This document shows, piece by piece, positions 25,141 through 33,987 of a stretch of 34,020 bases of DNA; position 1 is the stretch's first letter; every line of letters starts with the position of its first letter. Origin of the DNA: JACQFK01 sp041482015 (GTDB lineage: Bacteria; Planctomycetota; MHYJ01; JACPRB01); NCBI GenBank assembly GCA_041482015.1, contig JBGPCZ010000050.1:1-34020 (forward strand). Direction: 5' to 3'. The notes under the pieces are model-generated. The model was not told where the DNA came from and searched no databases. It saw nothing but the letters and a program-made list of their open reading frames with translations. A program made the translations under genes and the position numbers.

Positions 25141-27612
25141 TCAGCGGTTTTTCCGGGCCTCGTCCATCTTTTCGTTGGAGTACTTGGCGATTTCGTGCCC
25201 AAACTTGAGCAGCATCTCGACACGCTTCCGGAGCCCCCCTAATTCCTGGAGCTCCTTGGTCGCGCCGTAGCATTTCTTGGCCTTCTGGTAGAGAGCCCAG
25301 TACTCCGGGTCGACCGTGTCCTTCATCATGTTCTCCGCCGTCCTGGCCGCCTCCTTCTCGTAATGGGCGGCCGGGTCGCGGAATTTCTGCGGGATGAACT
25401 CCTTGATCGCGTTGTCCAGGGTGTCCTTCACGAAGTCCTTCATGAACTCCACCATGCACTCGCGGCCGGCGTCCTGCATGGAGGCCCCGCCCATGCCGAC
25501 GCCGACGTTCAGGCAGATCACGAACTTCATGCATCGCTCCACCATCGGGATGGAGATGTTGTCCAGGATGAGGACCCCCTCGGAGACCGCCTGGCCCTCC
25601 CCGGTGTCTCCCACCCCCAGGCATTCCCCCGATTCCGGGTCGACGCGCCACCAGGCCGTCCCGCGGGCGCCGCCGCTCCCGACCGGCTCCTTCGGGATCA
25701 CGACCACGCGCCCGGTCCGCAGTTCTCCGGCCACGAGCAGCTCCGTCCGGGGGTCGAGCGTCACCCCTTTCACTTCGCCTCGCAGGACTCGGAGGGGCAC
25801 GTTCGCCTCGCGCGCCCGGCGGAACCGGACCGCCGCGCTGACCACCGATCCCTTCCCCTCTTCCATCAGGGACGACTCGCCTTCCGTGAGGAGAAGCCCG
25901 TAGGCGAATCTCGCCCGCGCGGCCTCGGCAGGGTTCTTGGCGATGATGCCCAACGGCGCAAGAGCCAGGTCCACGCCGCCCCTCCAGGTCACCTCGTTCT
26001 TCTTACCGGGCGCGATCGCCTCCTTCCAGATCAGGATGGAGGGCCGCTCGGCGAAAACCAATCCCTCCCCCGGGTCCAGTTCCCCCTGCGACAGAAGCAA
26101 CGCGGATTGCGCCATCCCGATGAGGCCCAGCGGCAGCGGGTCCATCCGCTCGCCGACCTCCGCCGCCGATACGGCGCGTTTCTTCTCGACATGGTCGAGG
26201 AGCAGCGCGGGGATGCCGCCGTGGCGGGCCAGGAGCGTCGCCAGTCGTTCCACCAGGAACGCGTCGTTCAGCATGCCGGTCGCCGGCCAGATCGACCACG
26301 CCTGGAACAGGGCAACCCGGAACCGGATCTCGTCCTGCCACGCGGCATCCCAGTCCGGCTTTCCCGCCTCCCGGCTCCCGGGACGGAGCCGGTCCAGGAG
26401 AGAGCGGACCGCCGTCCGCGCGGGTTCCCCCGGCGAAATCGTCTCGATTTCCAGGCGAATCGCGGAGAAGGAGGTCGGCGGCTTCTTGCTCAGGCCCCCG
26501 AAGACCCTTGTCCCGACGACCGCCCCGGAGTCTGCGCCGAATTTTCCATCCTTCGACTGGAAGACCTGCCCGTGGATGTCGAAGACCCGCGCGTTTTCGC
26601 GCGAGCCTCCGAGGGTCACCACCGGCTGGAACCTCTCGAATTTCTCCGCCTGCGCCTCGAGGGACTGCGAGAAGCGCGCGACATCGAATCCCGAGGGCAT
26701 GACGGTCACGTGAATCGCCCGCCCCGCCATCTCAGCGGTGTTCCGCGTCCCGGAATAGATGACCTCGGTCTCGAGCGCGGCTCCACTCCGCCGCTCCACG
26801 ACCAGGCGCAGGCCCACGCGGTGGAAGATCCCGGGAGGCAGCGCCGGGGCGGTCCTCGCCGCCGGAACGGGGGCCCAGCCCGCGACCGCGTCGGGGAACG
26901 ACGGATCCAGGTCGATCCACTTCCCGGCCCGTTCCACCTGGAGCCAGACGTGATCCCGAAGCGCGACGGCCCGGGACGTCACGCGGTCGGCCTCGAGCCC
27001 GGAGAGGGCGACGCCGGCCTCTTTCAACGCGCTTCCAACCGACGCGCGGTCGGCTGCGAACCCACGGCTCACCCGACGGAGATGCGCGGATGCCGACTTC
27101 AGGGCCACCTCTCCGGCGGCCGCCAGGCTCTCCTCCGTCTCCCCGACCTTCGCCAGGAGACCGTCGTCGGTCGCGGGCAGGGCCGATGAACGGGCGGGCA
27201 CGCTTCTCAGGGCCCGGGCCGCCAGGGCGCCGCCCTGCTCCGCGGTCAGCTCACCAAAGGCAAACCGGAGGTTAGGCTTGACCGGCGCGCGTTCGAGGAG
27301 ATCCTGGAGGAGGAGACAACGGTCGGCGTCGTTCCCCGCGCCGGCCAGGAGCGTCCCCTGCGCGCCGCGCAGCGCGCCCCGATAGGGGTGGAAATCCAGT
27401 CCGCGCACCACGGCGAAGATCTTCTCCGGGTCGTGTCCCAGGAATGCCGCCAGGACGCCCGGCTCGGTCTCCCGCCTCACTTCCTCCCCGGCGAGGAGCT
27501 CGATCTTCTTCTGAAGGCGCTCGATTTCCGCCCGGAGATCCTTCGCCTGGTTCGAGTGGACGTTGCCGGTGAGCAGCAGGGAGACCAGGAGCCCGCAGAA
27601 AAGTGACCGCAT
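25141..27612 (-). CDS. Secreted transglutaminase-like protein lacking the catalytic Cys (copy 3, first gene of the cluster)
   Basis: An 823-residue protein. An in-frame start at 27750 would add 46 Arg/Ser-rich residues, whereas ATG 27612 begins a clean signal peptide (MRSLFCGLLVSLLLTGNVHS) with AAGGGTGGG upstream. A short coiled-coil-like segment follows (LRAEIERLQKKIELLAGEE). The transglutaminase-like core has AGNDADRCLLLQDLL, with Asp95 at the Cys position, and keeps His221 (RDHVWLQVE) and Asp236 (WIDLDPS). The C-terminal block has WWRVDPESG (Trp654-655) and GEGQA, then a Cys-containing hydrophobic tail (CMKFVICLNVGVGMGG) and a charged end. It is more divergent than copies 1 and 2 and has no adjacent zinc-ribbon/beta-domain partner. 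It is probably non-catalytic and envelope-located, by inference. Confidence 0.8.
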   Translation of the reverse strand: MRSLFCGLLVSLLLTGNVHSNQAKDLRAEIERLQKKIELLAGEEVRRETEPGVLAAFLGHDPEKIFAVVRGLDFHPYRGALRGAQGTLLAGAGNDADRCLLLQDLLERAPVKPNLRFAFGELTAEQGGALAARALRSVPARSSALPATDDGLLAKVGETEESLAAAGEVALKSASAHLRRVSRGFAADRASVGSALKEAGVALSGLEADRVTSRAVALRDHVWLQVERAGKWIDLDPSFPDAVAGWAPVPAARTAPALPPGIFHRVGLRLVVERRSGAALETEVIYSGTRNTAEMAGRAIHVTVMPSGFDVARFSQSLEAQAEKFERFQPVVTLGGSRENARVFDIHGQVFQSKDGKFGADSGAVVGTRVFGGLSKKPPTSFSAIRLEIETISPGEPARTAVRSLLDRLRPGSREAGKPDWDAAWQDEIRFRVALFQAWSIWPATGMLNDAFLVERLATLLARHGGIPALLLDHVEKKRAVSAAEVGERMDPLPLGLIGMAQSALLLSQGELDPGEGLVFAERPSILIWKEAIAPGKKNEVTWRGGVDLALAPLGIIAKNPAEAARARFAYGLLLTEGESSLMEEGKGSVVSAAVRFRRAREANVPLRVLRGEVKGVTLDPRTELLVAGELRTGRVVVIPKEPVGSGGARGTAWWRVDPESGECLGVGDTGEGQAVSEGVLILDNISIPMVERCMKFVICLNVGVGMGGASMQDAGRECMVEFMKDFVKDTLDNAIKEFIPQKFRDPAAHYEKEAARTAENMMKDTVDPEYWALYQKAKKCYGATKELQELGGLRKRVEMLLKFGHEIAKYSNEKMDEARKNR

Positions 27613-27664
27613 GTCCCACCCTTTGAATGACCGGGCAGATTCTACCGGATGGGCGGAAGCATGC

Positions 27665-27855
27665 CTAGTCCTCCGCGGGGAGGATGACCGTGTGAAGCGG
27701 CGGCTCCTGGCGCACCGCCTTCTGGAATTCGGCCTGGACGATCTCCGCATATGATCTCGGGCGGCGCCTCGGACGGCCCCCCGAACCAGGCGTCGGACAC
27801 GGACGAGAGGTTGACGAACGTCTTGTAGCCTTCGCGCGACTGGACGAGGAGAAAG

Positions 27856-27863
<8 letters not shown>
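27665..27863 (-). pseudogene. Small gene overlapping the mqnE 3' end, with one-base frameshift
   Basis: From GTG 27863, overlapping the mqnE stop by 8 bases, a frame reads MRSFLLVQSREGYKTFVNL and continues to GPSEAPPEI at 27753. It then degenerates into Gly/Pro/Arg-rich sequence typical of a wrong frame. Skipping one base in the ATAT at 27749-27752 continues with YAEIVQAEFQKAVRQEPPL and HTVILPAED, ending at TAG 27665-27667. The joined product of 65 residues reads like a real protein on both sides, so a one-base insertion (sequencing error or mutation) is likely. I do not recognise the family. The overlap suggests translational coupling to mqnE. Confidence 0.5.
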
Positions 27864-28944
<1,081 letters not shown>

Positions 28945-28954
28945 CGTTCAGGGG

Positions 28955-28983
28955 ATTTTACTGGACTGAGGATTGGACGGCAA
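28955..28983 (-). promoter_or_regulatory. mqnE: Sigma-70-type promoter of mqnE, predicting a near-leaderless mRNA
   Basis: On the minus strand TTGCCG (28978-28983), 17 bases, then TAAAAT (28955-28960). The ATG at 28944 lies only 10 bases after the -10 box, so transcription should start about 3-5 bases before it. The absence of a ribosome binding site agrees with this. Confidence 0.5.
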
Positions 28984-29000
28984 GGCGGCTGGTATTGTTT

Positions 29001-29816
29001 CTACCTGCCGGGTTCTGCCAACCGCTTCTCGACCTGATCCAGCGACTTCCGGGCCCATCCTCCGACGCAGCTATTCCAGTCGGCAGACTCATTGTGATCG
29101 ATGTCGACCGACCCCTTGTCATGCACAGCCGCATTCAGCACCTGGACCGCCTCCGATCGACGGCTTGAGCCAAGGGCTATGGCGGAAAGTCCCCGATTCG
29201 TGGAATGCTCGTCCTCCTTCAAAACCCTCGCCAGCTTTTGAAATGCGCCAAGCTCGGTCTTTGGATGAGAGAGAAAGGATACCAAGGACAGGATGGCAGA
29301 ACTCCGGCAGTCGCTCGGATTGGGATTGCCTTCCTCATACGTAGGCGCCCCGTCAATGATCGTCGTCAGGACTTCGAGGGCCTCCAAGTCCCCTCGCTCG
29401 CCCAATGCACCGGCCGCTTCTTCGAAACGCGCGCCCCTGACCATCCCCTTCCTGAGGATTCCCCGGAGCAAGGACCTCTTTTCTCGTAGAAGCAGTTCTC
29501 TGACCAACTTTCCCCAACTCGACACAGGAGGCTTCTCGACCCGTAGTATCAACTCGATCGGGCTCTCCGCAGAAAGGCTCTTTGCTAGTTCTGCGACGAA
29601 CACCTCCTGCTCCTCTTGCGAGCACGTTTCGAGCACCTCCGCCAAGCTCGGGCGGGGCCGAGAGTCTGGCGTCGAGATCGGCCTCGACCCGCATCCTCCA
29701 GTCCCATCGGATTCTGCCGCTGGCGGTGTGATTGATTCTCGCCTCTTCCCTGCCTTCGCTTTTTCAGGGAGGCAGGCGAGGGCCATTGCAGCCAGGGCAG
29801 CGGAAACCACAAACAT
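29001..29816 (-). CDS. Secreted protein with predicted helical (HEAT-like) repeats
   Basis: A protein of 271 residues from ATG 29816. An ATG two codons earlier (29822) is possible, but GAGG lies only about one base before that one and a proper 7 bases before 29816. The N-terminus is a signal peptide (MFVVSAALAAMALAC, then LPEKAKAGK); Cys at the end of ALAC could be a weak lipobox. The mature part is mostly helical with repeat-like units (AGALGERGDLEALEVLTTII, LSLVSFLSHPKTELGAFQKL, AIALGSSRRSEAVQVLNAAV), as in HEAT/PBS-lyase-type repeats that mediate protein binding. No catalytic motif is seen. It stands alone between mqnE and the toxin-antitoxin pair. Function unknown. Confidence 0.7.
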   Translation of the reverse strand: MFVVSAALAAMALACLPEKAKAGKRRESITPPAAESDGTGGCGSRPISTPDSRPRPSLAEVLETCSQEEQEVFVAELAKSLSAESPIELILRVEKPPVSSWGKLVRELLLREKRSLLRGILRKGMVRGARFEEAAGALGERGDLEALEVLTTIIDGAPTYEEGNPNPSDCRSSAILSLVSFLSHPKTELGAFQKLARVLKEDEHSTNRGLSAIALGSSRRSEAVQVLNAAVHDKGSVDIDHNESADWNSCVGGWARKSLDQVEKRLAEPGR

Positions 29817-29936
29817 TCTCATGCCTCATCAGACGAGGCAATTGGGGGTGGAATGCGACAGATCTCAGACTATCGCTACGAGTCCCCGTGGGCCTTGAGG
29901 GACTCAATCGCGCCCTTCCCCGACCCTTCGTAATTT

Positions 29937-30272
29937 CTACGAACGTCGCATGAGGCGATCGAGCCGGAGGACGGTCGCATCCCGGCGGCCGTCGAGAACC
30001 GCGCCCACCCGGACTTCCCGTCCCCGGATCTCGTAGAGAATCCGCCAGGGCGTTACGATCAACTCGCGCACCGTCTTCGTTCCGGAGCCGTGAAGTTCGG
30101 GAACGACTCGTCCCTGACGAGGCATCGTCTCCAGTCTCGAAGCGGCGGCCCGGATCCGATCGGAGACCTCCGCCGCCGTTATCGGACGCTCCGCCGCGAT
30201 CGGGTCGAGGATCCCCTCAAGATCGCTGAACGCGGAGTCCGACCAGCGGACTTCATGAGTGGGGGCGCCCAT
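29937..30272 (-). CDS. RelE/ParE-family toxin of a type II toxin-antitoxin pair
   Basis: A toxin of 111 residues from ATG 30272, overlapping the antitoxin gene by 20 bases. An upstream in-frame start at 30302 would add ten unlikely residues. The fold pattern is that of RelE/ParE: a helix pair (DSAFSDLEGILDPIAAERP, then VSDRIRAAASRLETMPRQGR), then beta strands with VRELIVTPWRILYEIRG, VRVGAVLDGRRD and a final basic segment. RelE members cut mRNA on the ribosome and ParE members poison gyrase. VREL-x4-WRILYEI and the VLDGRRD end are found in both groups, so the target is not decided. It is kept in check by the antitoxin encoded just upstream. Confidence 0.85.
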   Translation of the reverse strand: MGAPTHEVRWSDSAFSDLEGILDPIAAERPITAAEVSDRIRAAASRLETMPRQGRVVPELHGSGTKTVRELIVTPWRILYEIRGREVRVGAVLDGRRDATVLRLDRLMRRS

Positions 30273-30552
30273 TCCTACGCTTCGTGCCGTACTTGGCCTC
30301 AAGGCGGCGGAATACCTCCGCCTGGGGGATCCACTTCCCCTGGTTGATCTCCTCCTCGCTCTGGGACATCAGCGCCATCATGGCGATCGCGTTCGTCAGC
30401 TTCTCGTAGCTTTCCGGATCCAGGACGACCGCCCTGGCTTTCCCGTTCTGGGTGATGATGATCGGACGTCGATCGCGATTTACCTCGGCCAGGAGCTGCG
30501 CGGTCCGGCCCTTGAGCTCCGAGATCGTCCGGATGTCCTTGAGCAGGTTCAT
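30253..30552 (-). CDS. Phd/YefM-family antitoxin
   Basis: A 99-residue protein with the N-terminal Phd/YefM DNA-binding fold (TISELKGRTAQLLAEVNRDR, then RPIIITQNGKARAVVLDPES and YEKL). A C-terminal acidic/helical tail (SQSEEEINQGKWIPQAEVFR) would wrap the toxin. GGAGGAAGTC precedes the ATG. It is the first gene of a two-gene operon whose promoter carries an ATGGTC-N8-GACCAT palindrome, so autorepression by the antitoxin or the toxin-antitoxin complex is expected. The pair probably serves locus stabilisation or stress response; no phage or plasmid genes are adjacent. Confidence 0.9.
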   Translation of the reverse strand: MNLLKDIRTISELKGRTAQLLAEVNRDRRPIIITQNGKARAVVLDPESYEKLTNAIAMMALMSQSEEEINQGKWIPQAEVFRRLEAKYGTKRRNGRPHS

Positions 30553-30571
30553 GACTTCCTCCAGTCTTTTA

Positions 30572-30600
30572 ATGGTCCATTATCAGACCATCCGAGTCAA
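30572..30600 (-). promoter_or_regulatory. Operator/promoter of the toxin-antitoxin operon
   Basis: A perfect 6-base inverted repeat, ATGGTC (30572-30577), 8 bases, GACCAT (30586-30591), lies 20 bases before the antitoxin ATG. On the minus strand a GATAAT box (30579-30584) falls inside the palindrome spacer, and TTGACT lies at 30595-30600. The gap between these two boxes is only 10 bases, so they are not a normal pair. Binding to the palindrome would block the core promoter. Confidence 0.5.
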
Positions 30601-30611
30601 GCCCGGCGCCG

Positions 30612-33404
30612 CTACTCGTCCCCGTGCGAGGCGTCCATGTGACCCTTCAGGGACTCCATCGCGACCCCCTCGTGGACCTTGTGGAAACCCGCGAGCGGCG
30701 AGAGGCCGTAGGCCTGCTGCAGGAGCGTCATCGTGTGGAGGACGTCGCGGCCCGTGCCCTCCCCGATGTGGAACCGGCAGGTGCCGTTCGAGGCCGCGAG
30801 CAGCGTCGGGTTGGTCTTCTTGATGTCCGCGAAGACGTGATGGCCGATCGCCTGCGACAGGTCGTACGTCTCCGCCTTCATCCCGAACGACCCCGCCATG
30901 CCGCAGCAGCGCTCGGGAATCTCCACCAGCTCGATCCCGGGGATGAGCGACAGGACCTTCTTCGCCGCCTTGTCGGCCCCGAGCGCACGCAGGTGGCACG
31001 TCGGGTGCAGGATCAGCGTCGACTGGATCCGCTTGAACGTCACGTCCAGCTCGCCCTTCTGGTGGAGTCCCAGGAGGAACTCGTGGATGTCGATCACCCG
31101 GTCCGCCACTTTCTTCGCGGACTCATAAGGGAGCAACTCCGGCATCTCCTTCTTCAGCTGCAGCCCACAGGAGGGCGCGCTCGTCACGATCGGCAGCCCG
31201 TCGTACCCGGCGAGCAGATTCACGTTGTGCTGCGCGCACTCGATCGCCTCCATCCGCGCCCCCAGCGACATCGCCGCCAGGCCGCAGCAGCGGTACTCCG
31301 GGATCACCACTTCGTAGCCGTTCCGCTCGAGGATCTCGATCGTCGCCCGCTTCTCCCCCTCCGGGTCGTTGTAGTCCGCGTAGCAGCCGGCGAAGTAGAC
31401 GACCTTCTTCTCCGACTTCTTCGTGGGGCGAACATCCGACTTCACGAACGGCGGCGACCGCTTGATGCCCTTCAGCGCGCCGACGAGCGGCATCGCCCAG
31501 TTCGACATCGGCGCCCACGCCGCCGCCTTCTCCGAGTTCTCGCGGACCTTGACGAACATCCCGTCCCGCTTCGACAGCCCGCGCTTCGCGACGTCGAACG
31601 CCTTCACCTCGAGGCACATGCCCGGGATGTCGACGCCCGACGGGCACTGGACCCAGCAGAGCTTGCAGTTGATGCACAGGTCCGCGATCTTCCGCATCGC
31701 CGCGGGGTCGAGCTCGAACCGGCCCTCGATGGCCCCCTGGAGCATCGTGGCCTTCCCGCGCGGCGTCGCCGCCTCGTCGGGGACCTCCTTGTAGACCGGG
31801 CAGTACGTCCGGCAGTGGCCGCAGCCGTGGCACCGCTCGATCTCGTGGGTCCACTCTTGGAACGGCGAGTCGGGCACGTAGTGATGGTCGTGACGCCGCG
31901 CCGCCCGCAGGTGCTTCGTGAAATCGAAATCCTTCGGCTGGATCTTCTTCCCCGGGTTCAGGACCCCCTTTGGATCGAACGCCTTCTTGACGCTCTCGAA
32001 CACGGGCACGAGGTCGCCGAAGATCTTCCGCACCCACGCGGCGCGCAGGATGCCGTCCCCGTGCTCCCCCGAGAGCGTCCCTTTCAGCCCCGCGACCAGC
32101 TCCGCCACGTCGTCGCAGATCGGGAGGAACTTCGCGTTGTGCTCCTTCGCCTGCGCCTCCATGAGCAGGTTCACGTGGACGTGGCCGCTCCCCGCGTGGC
32201 CGAAGACGACGCCCTCGACGCCGTACTTCGCAAAGATCTTCTTGAGCCCCTGGATGTAGGCGACCAGGTTGTCCGGATGGACGCACGCGTCCTCGATGAT
32301 CCGTGTCGACCGGAGCGGCCCCTGGAGGCGCTCGAGGATCGGCGACGCCGCCTTCCGCACCTTCCACAGGTTTTCGTACTCCCCGCCCGTCGCGACCGTG
32401 ATCTCCATCGCCTCGGGGAGGACCTTCCGCGCCTTCTCGACCTGCTCGACCACCTCGTCCTTCTTCTCGCCGTCGAACTCGCAGAGGAGGATCGCCCGCA
32501 GATCGGCGGGCAGCTTCTGCTGCCATTCCATGAGCGACCCTTTCACGAGGTCGATCATCGTCTTGTCGATCACCTCGAGCGCGCTCGGGATGAGCGGGCG
32601 GAGCGCCAGGACGCCGCGGCCCATCTTCTCGAGGTCGTCGAAGTAGATCCTCATGAGGGCCCGCTCGGCGGGCTTCCGGATCACCTTGAGCTTCGCCTCG
32701 GTGACGATCGCGAGCGTCCCCTCGCTGCCCACCAGGAGGCGGTCCATGGAGAACTCGCGGTCGTAGACGTGGTAGCCGCTGGAGTTCTTGAGGACGTTGG
32801 GCTTCCCGCGCTCGATCGCCTCGCGCTTCGCTCCCAGGAGCGACCGGACCTCGCCCTCGATCGCCTTCCAGCGCGCGCCCCCCGTGAGAGACCCGTCGTC
32901 CATCACGCACTCGAGTCCGAGGACGTAGTCGCGCGTGGGCCCGTACTTCACCGTGTGGGCCCCCGCGGCGTTGTTCGCGATCATCCCGCCGAGCGTCGCG
33001 ACGTCGCCGCTGGATGGATCGGGCGGGAACCAGAGGCCGAACTGTTTCAGGTACCGGTTGAGCTCGCCCAGGACCACGCCGGGCTGGACGCGCACCCACG
33101 ACTGGACCTGGTTGGTCTCGAGGATCCGGTTCATGTACTTCGAGAAGTCGACGATGATCCCCTCGCCCAGCGTCTGGCCGGCGAGACCGCTCCCCGCCCC
33201 GCGCGCCGTCACCGGGATCCCGTGCTCCGCGGCGTACCTCACGACCGCGACCACGTCCCCGCGATCGCGCGGCACGACGACCCCTCTCGGCATGATCTGA
33301 AAGATGCATGCGGCGGTGGAGTACAGCGTACGGGAGATGTCGTCGCAGAGAACGTCGCCCTTCACGAGGCGGCGGAGATCCTTCTCCAGGCCGTTCGCGC
33401 TCAT
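30612..33404 (-). CDS. FAD-linked oxidase fused to iron-sulfur CCG subunit (D-lactate/glycolate dehydrogenase type)
   Basis: A 930-residue protein from ATG 33404. The frame is open for 112 codons further upstream, but those lie over the preceding membrane-protein gene. Residues about 35-270 are an FAD-binding PCMH domain (VVVPRDRGDVVAVVRYA, TARGAGSGLAGQ, LGGMIANNAAGAHTVKYG, LLVGSEGTLAIVTEA). Residues about 270-500 are the GlcD-type C-terminal domain (VVFGHAGSGHVHVNLL, SGEHGDG). Two [4Fe-4S] sites follow (Cys525, 528, 531, 535 and Cys577, 580, 583, 587). Two CCG domains end the protein (FAGCYADYND...YRCCGLA; HPTCHLRALG...ERCCGMAGSFG). It is a natural GlcD-GlcF/Dld-II-type fusion that oxidises a 2-hydroxyacid such as D-lactate or glycolate and feeds the quinone pool from the cytoplasmic side of the membrane. 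The exact substrate cannot be read from sequence. Confidence 0.93.
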   Translation of the reverse strand: MSANGLEKDLRRLVKGDVLCDDISRTLYSTAACIFQIMPRGVVVPRDRGDVVAVVRYAAEHGIPVTARGAGSGLAGQTLGEGIIVDFSKYMNRILETNQVQSWVRVQPGVVLGELNRYLKQFGLWFPPDPSSGDVATLGGMIANNAAGAHTVKYGPTRDYVLGLECVMDDGSLTGGARWKAIEGEVRSLLGAKREAIERGKPNVLKNSSGYHVYDREFSMDRLLVGSEGTLAIVTEAKLKVIRKPAERALMRIYFDDLEKMGRGVLALRPLIPSALEVIDKTMIDLVKGSLMEWQQKLPADLRAILLCEFDGEKKDEVVEQVEKARKVLPEAMEITVATGGEYENLWKVRKAASPILERLQGPLRSTRIIEDACVHPDNLVAYIQGLKKIFAKYGVEGVVFGHAGSGHVHVNLLMEAQAKEHNAKFLPICDDVAELVAGLKGTLSGEHGDGILRAAWVRKIFGDLVPVFESVKKAFDPKGVLNPGKKIQPKDFDFTKHLRAARRHDHHYVPDSPFQEWTHEIERCHGCGHCRTYCPVYKEVPDEAATPRGKATMLQGAIEGRFELDPAAMRKIADLCINCKLCWVQCPSGVDIPGMCLEVKAFDVAKRGLSKRDGMFVKVRENSEKAAAWAPMSNWAMPLVGALKGIKRSPPFVKSDVRPTKKSEKKVVYFAGCYADYNDPEGEKRATIEILERNGYEVVIPEYRCCGLAAMSLGARMEAIECAQHNVNLLAGYDGLPIVTSAPSCGLQLKKEMPELLPYESAKKVADRVIDIHEFLLGLHQKGELDVTFKRIQSTLILHPTCHLRALGADKAAKKVLSLIPGIELVEIPERCCGMAGSFGMKAETYDLSQAIGHHVFADIKKTNPTLLAASNGTCRFHIGEGTGRDVLHTMTLLQQAYGLSPLAGFHKVHEGVAMESLKGHMDASHGDE

Positions 33405-33411
33405 GCCGGCC

Positions 33412-33987
33412 TCAGAACTTCCGCCGGACCCGGTCCAGCCGGCGGATCCCGATCGCGAGGACCGATCGCTCGGCCACCGCAAGCGCGAACGCCGCGGCGA
33501 CCAAGGTGCCGGAGTGCCGCGAGGACCGCCCCAGGTCGGCAAACGGCTCCACGAGGAAGTCCATCCAGGTCTTCCCCTGGACCCGGGCCTCCGGCTGCGA
33601 CACGAGCGCGGCGAACGAGAAGAGCCCCGCGGCACCGACGATGCAGAGCGCGAGCCCGAACGTGCGCGACCCCGTCTCGAACCCGTAGCCGCCCAGGAGA
33701 AGGAGACCGAAGATGCACGCCAGCATCGTCGCGGTCGCAAGCGGGATGGAGAGCTCGGGCTGCGCCAGGAAGTCCTTGATCGGCCCGAGCAGTCCGCGGT
33801 TGCAGCCGAACGCGTAGAAGAGGACGTACGCGGCGAGGATCAGAAGGCGCGACATGGCCACGCGGTACGAGCCCGGCTCGTGCTCGTACGCGATCGTGGA
33901 GGCCGCCAGGAGGAGCACGCCGGCCGCCGCCAGGAGGTTCACCGGCTGGGTGAGCGCGTCGACGAGCGCGCGGACGGTGTTCGCCAT
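33412..33987 (-). CDS. Five-helix integral membrane protein of unknown function
   Basis: A 191-residue protein with about five transmembrane helices (residues about 16-34, 46-62, 80-100, 108-128, 160-178). It has no Cys/His cluster, transporter signature or other known motif. An amphipathic stretch between helices four and five (ARVQGKTWMDFLVEPFADLG) may lie on the membrane surface. The stop is 7 bases before the dehydrogenase ATG, so the two are co-transcribed. It could anchor the dehydrogenase or help transport its 2-hydroxyacid substrate, but that is inference from position only. The start is the first ATG in frame, and only 33 bases of upstream sequence are available to judge it. Confidence 0.75.
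   Translation of the reverse strand: MANTVRALVDALTQPVNLLAAAGVLLLAASTIAYEHEPGSYRVAMSRLLILAAYVLFYAFGCNRGLLGPIKDFLAQPELSIPLATATMLACIFGLLLLGGYGFETGSRTFGLALCIVGAAGLFSFAALVSQPEARVQGKTWMDFLVEPFADLGRSSRHSGTLVAAAFALAVAERSVLAIGIRRLDRVRRKF

Noticed and set aside
29823..29839. Short inverted repeat GCCTC-N7-GAGGC before the helical-repeat gene
   Set aside because: A five-base stem with no T run, overlapping the ribosome binding region; too weak to call a terminator or operator.
30624..33779. A 1051-codon plus-strand open frame over the dehydrogenase gene
   Set aside because: It is antisense to clear FAD and iron-sulfur motifs and contains long Arg/His/Asp/Leu-rich stretches; a typical GC-rich shadow.
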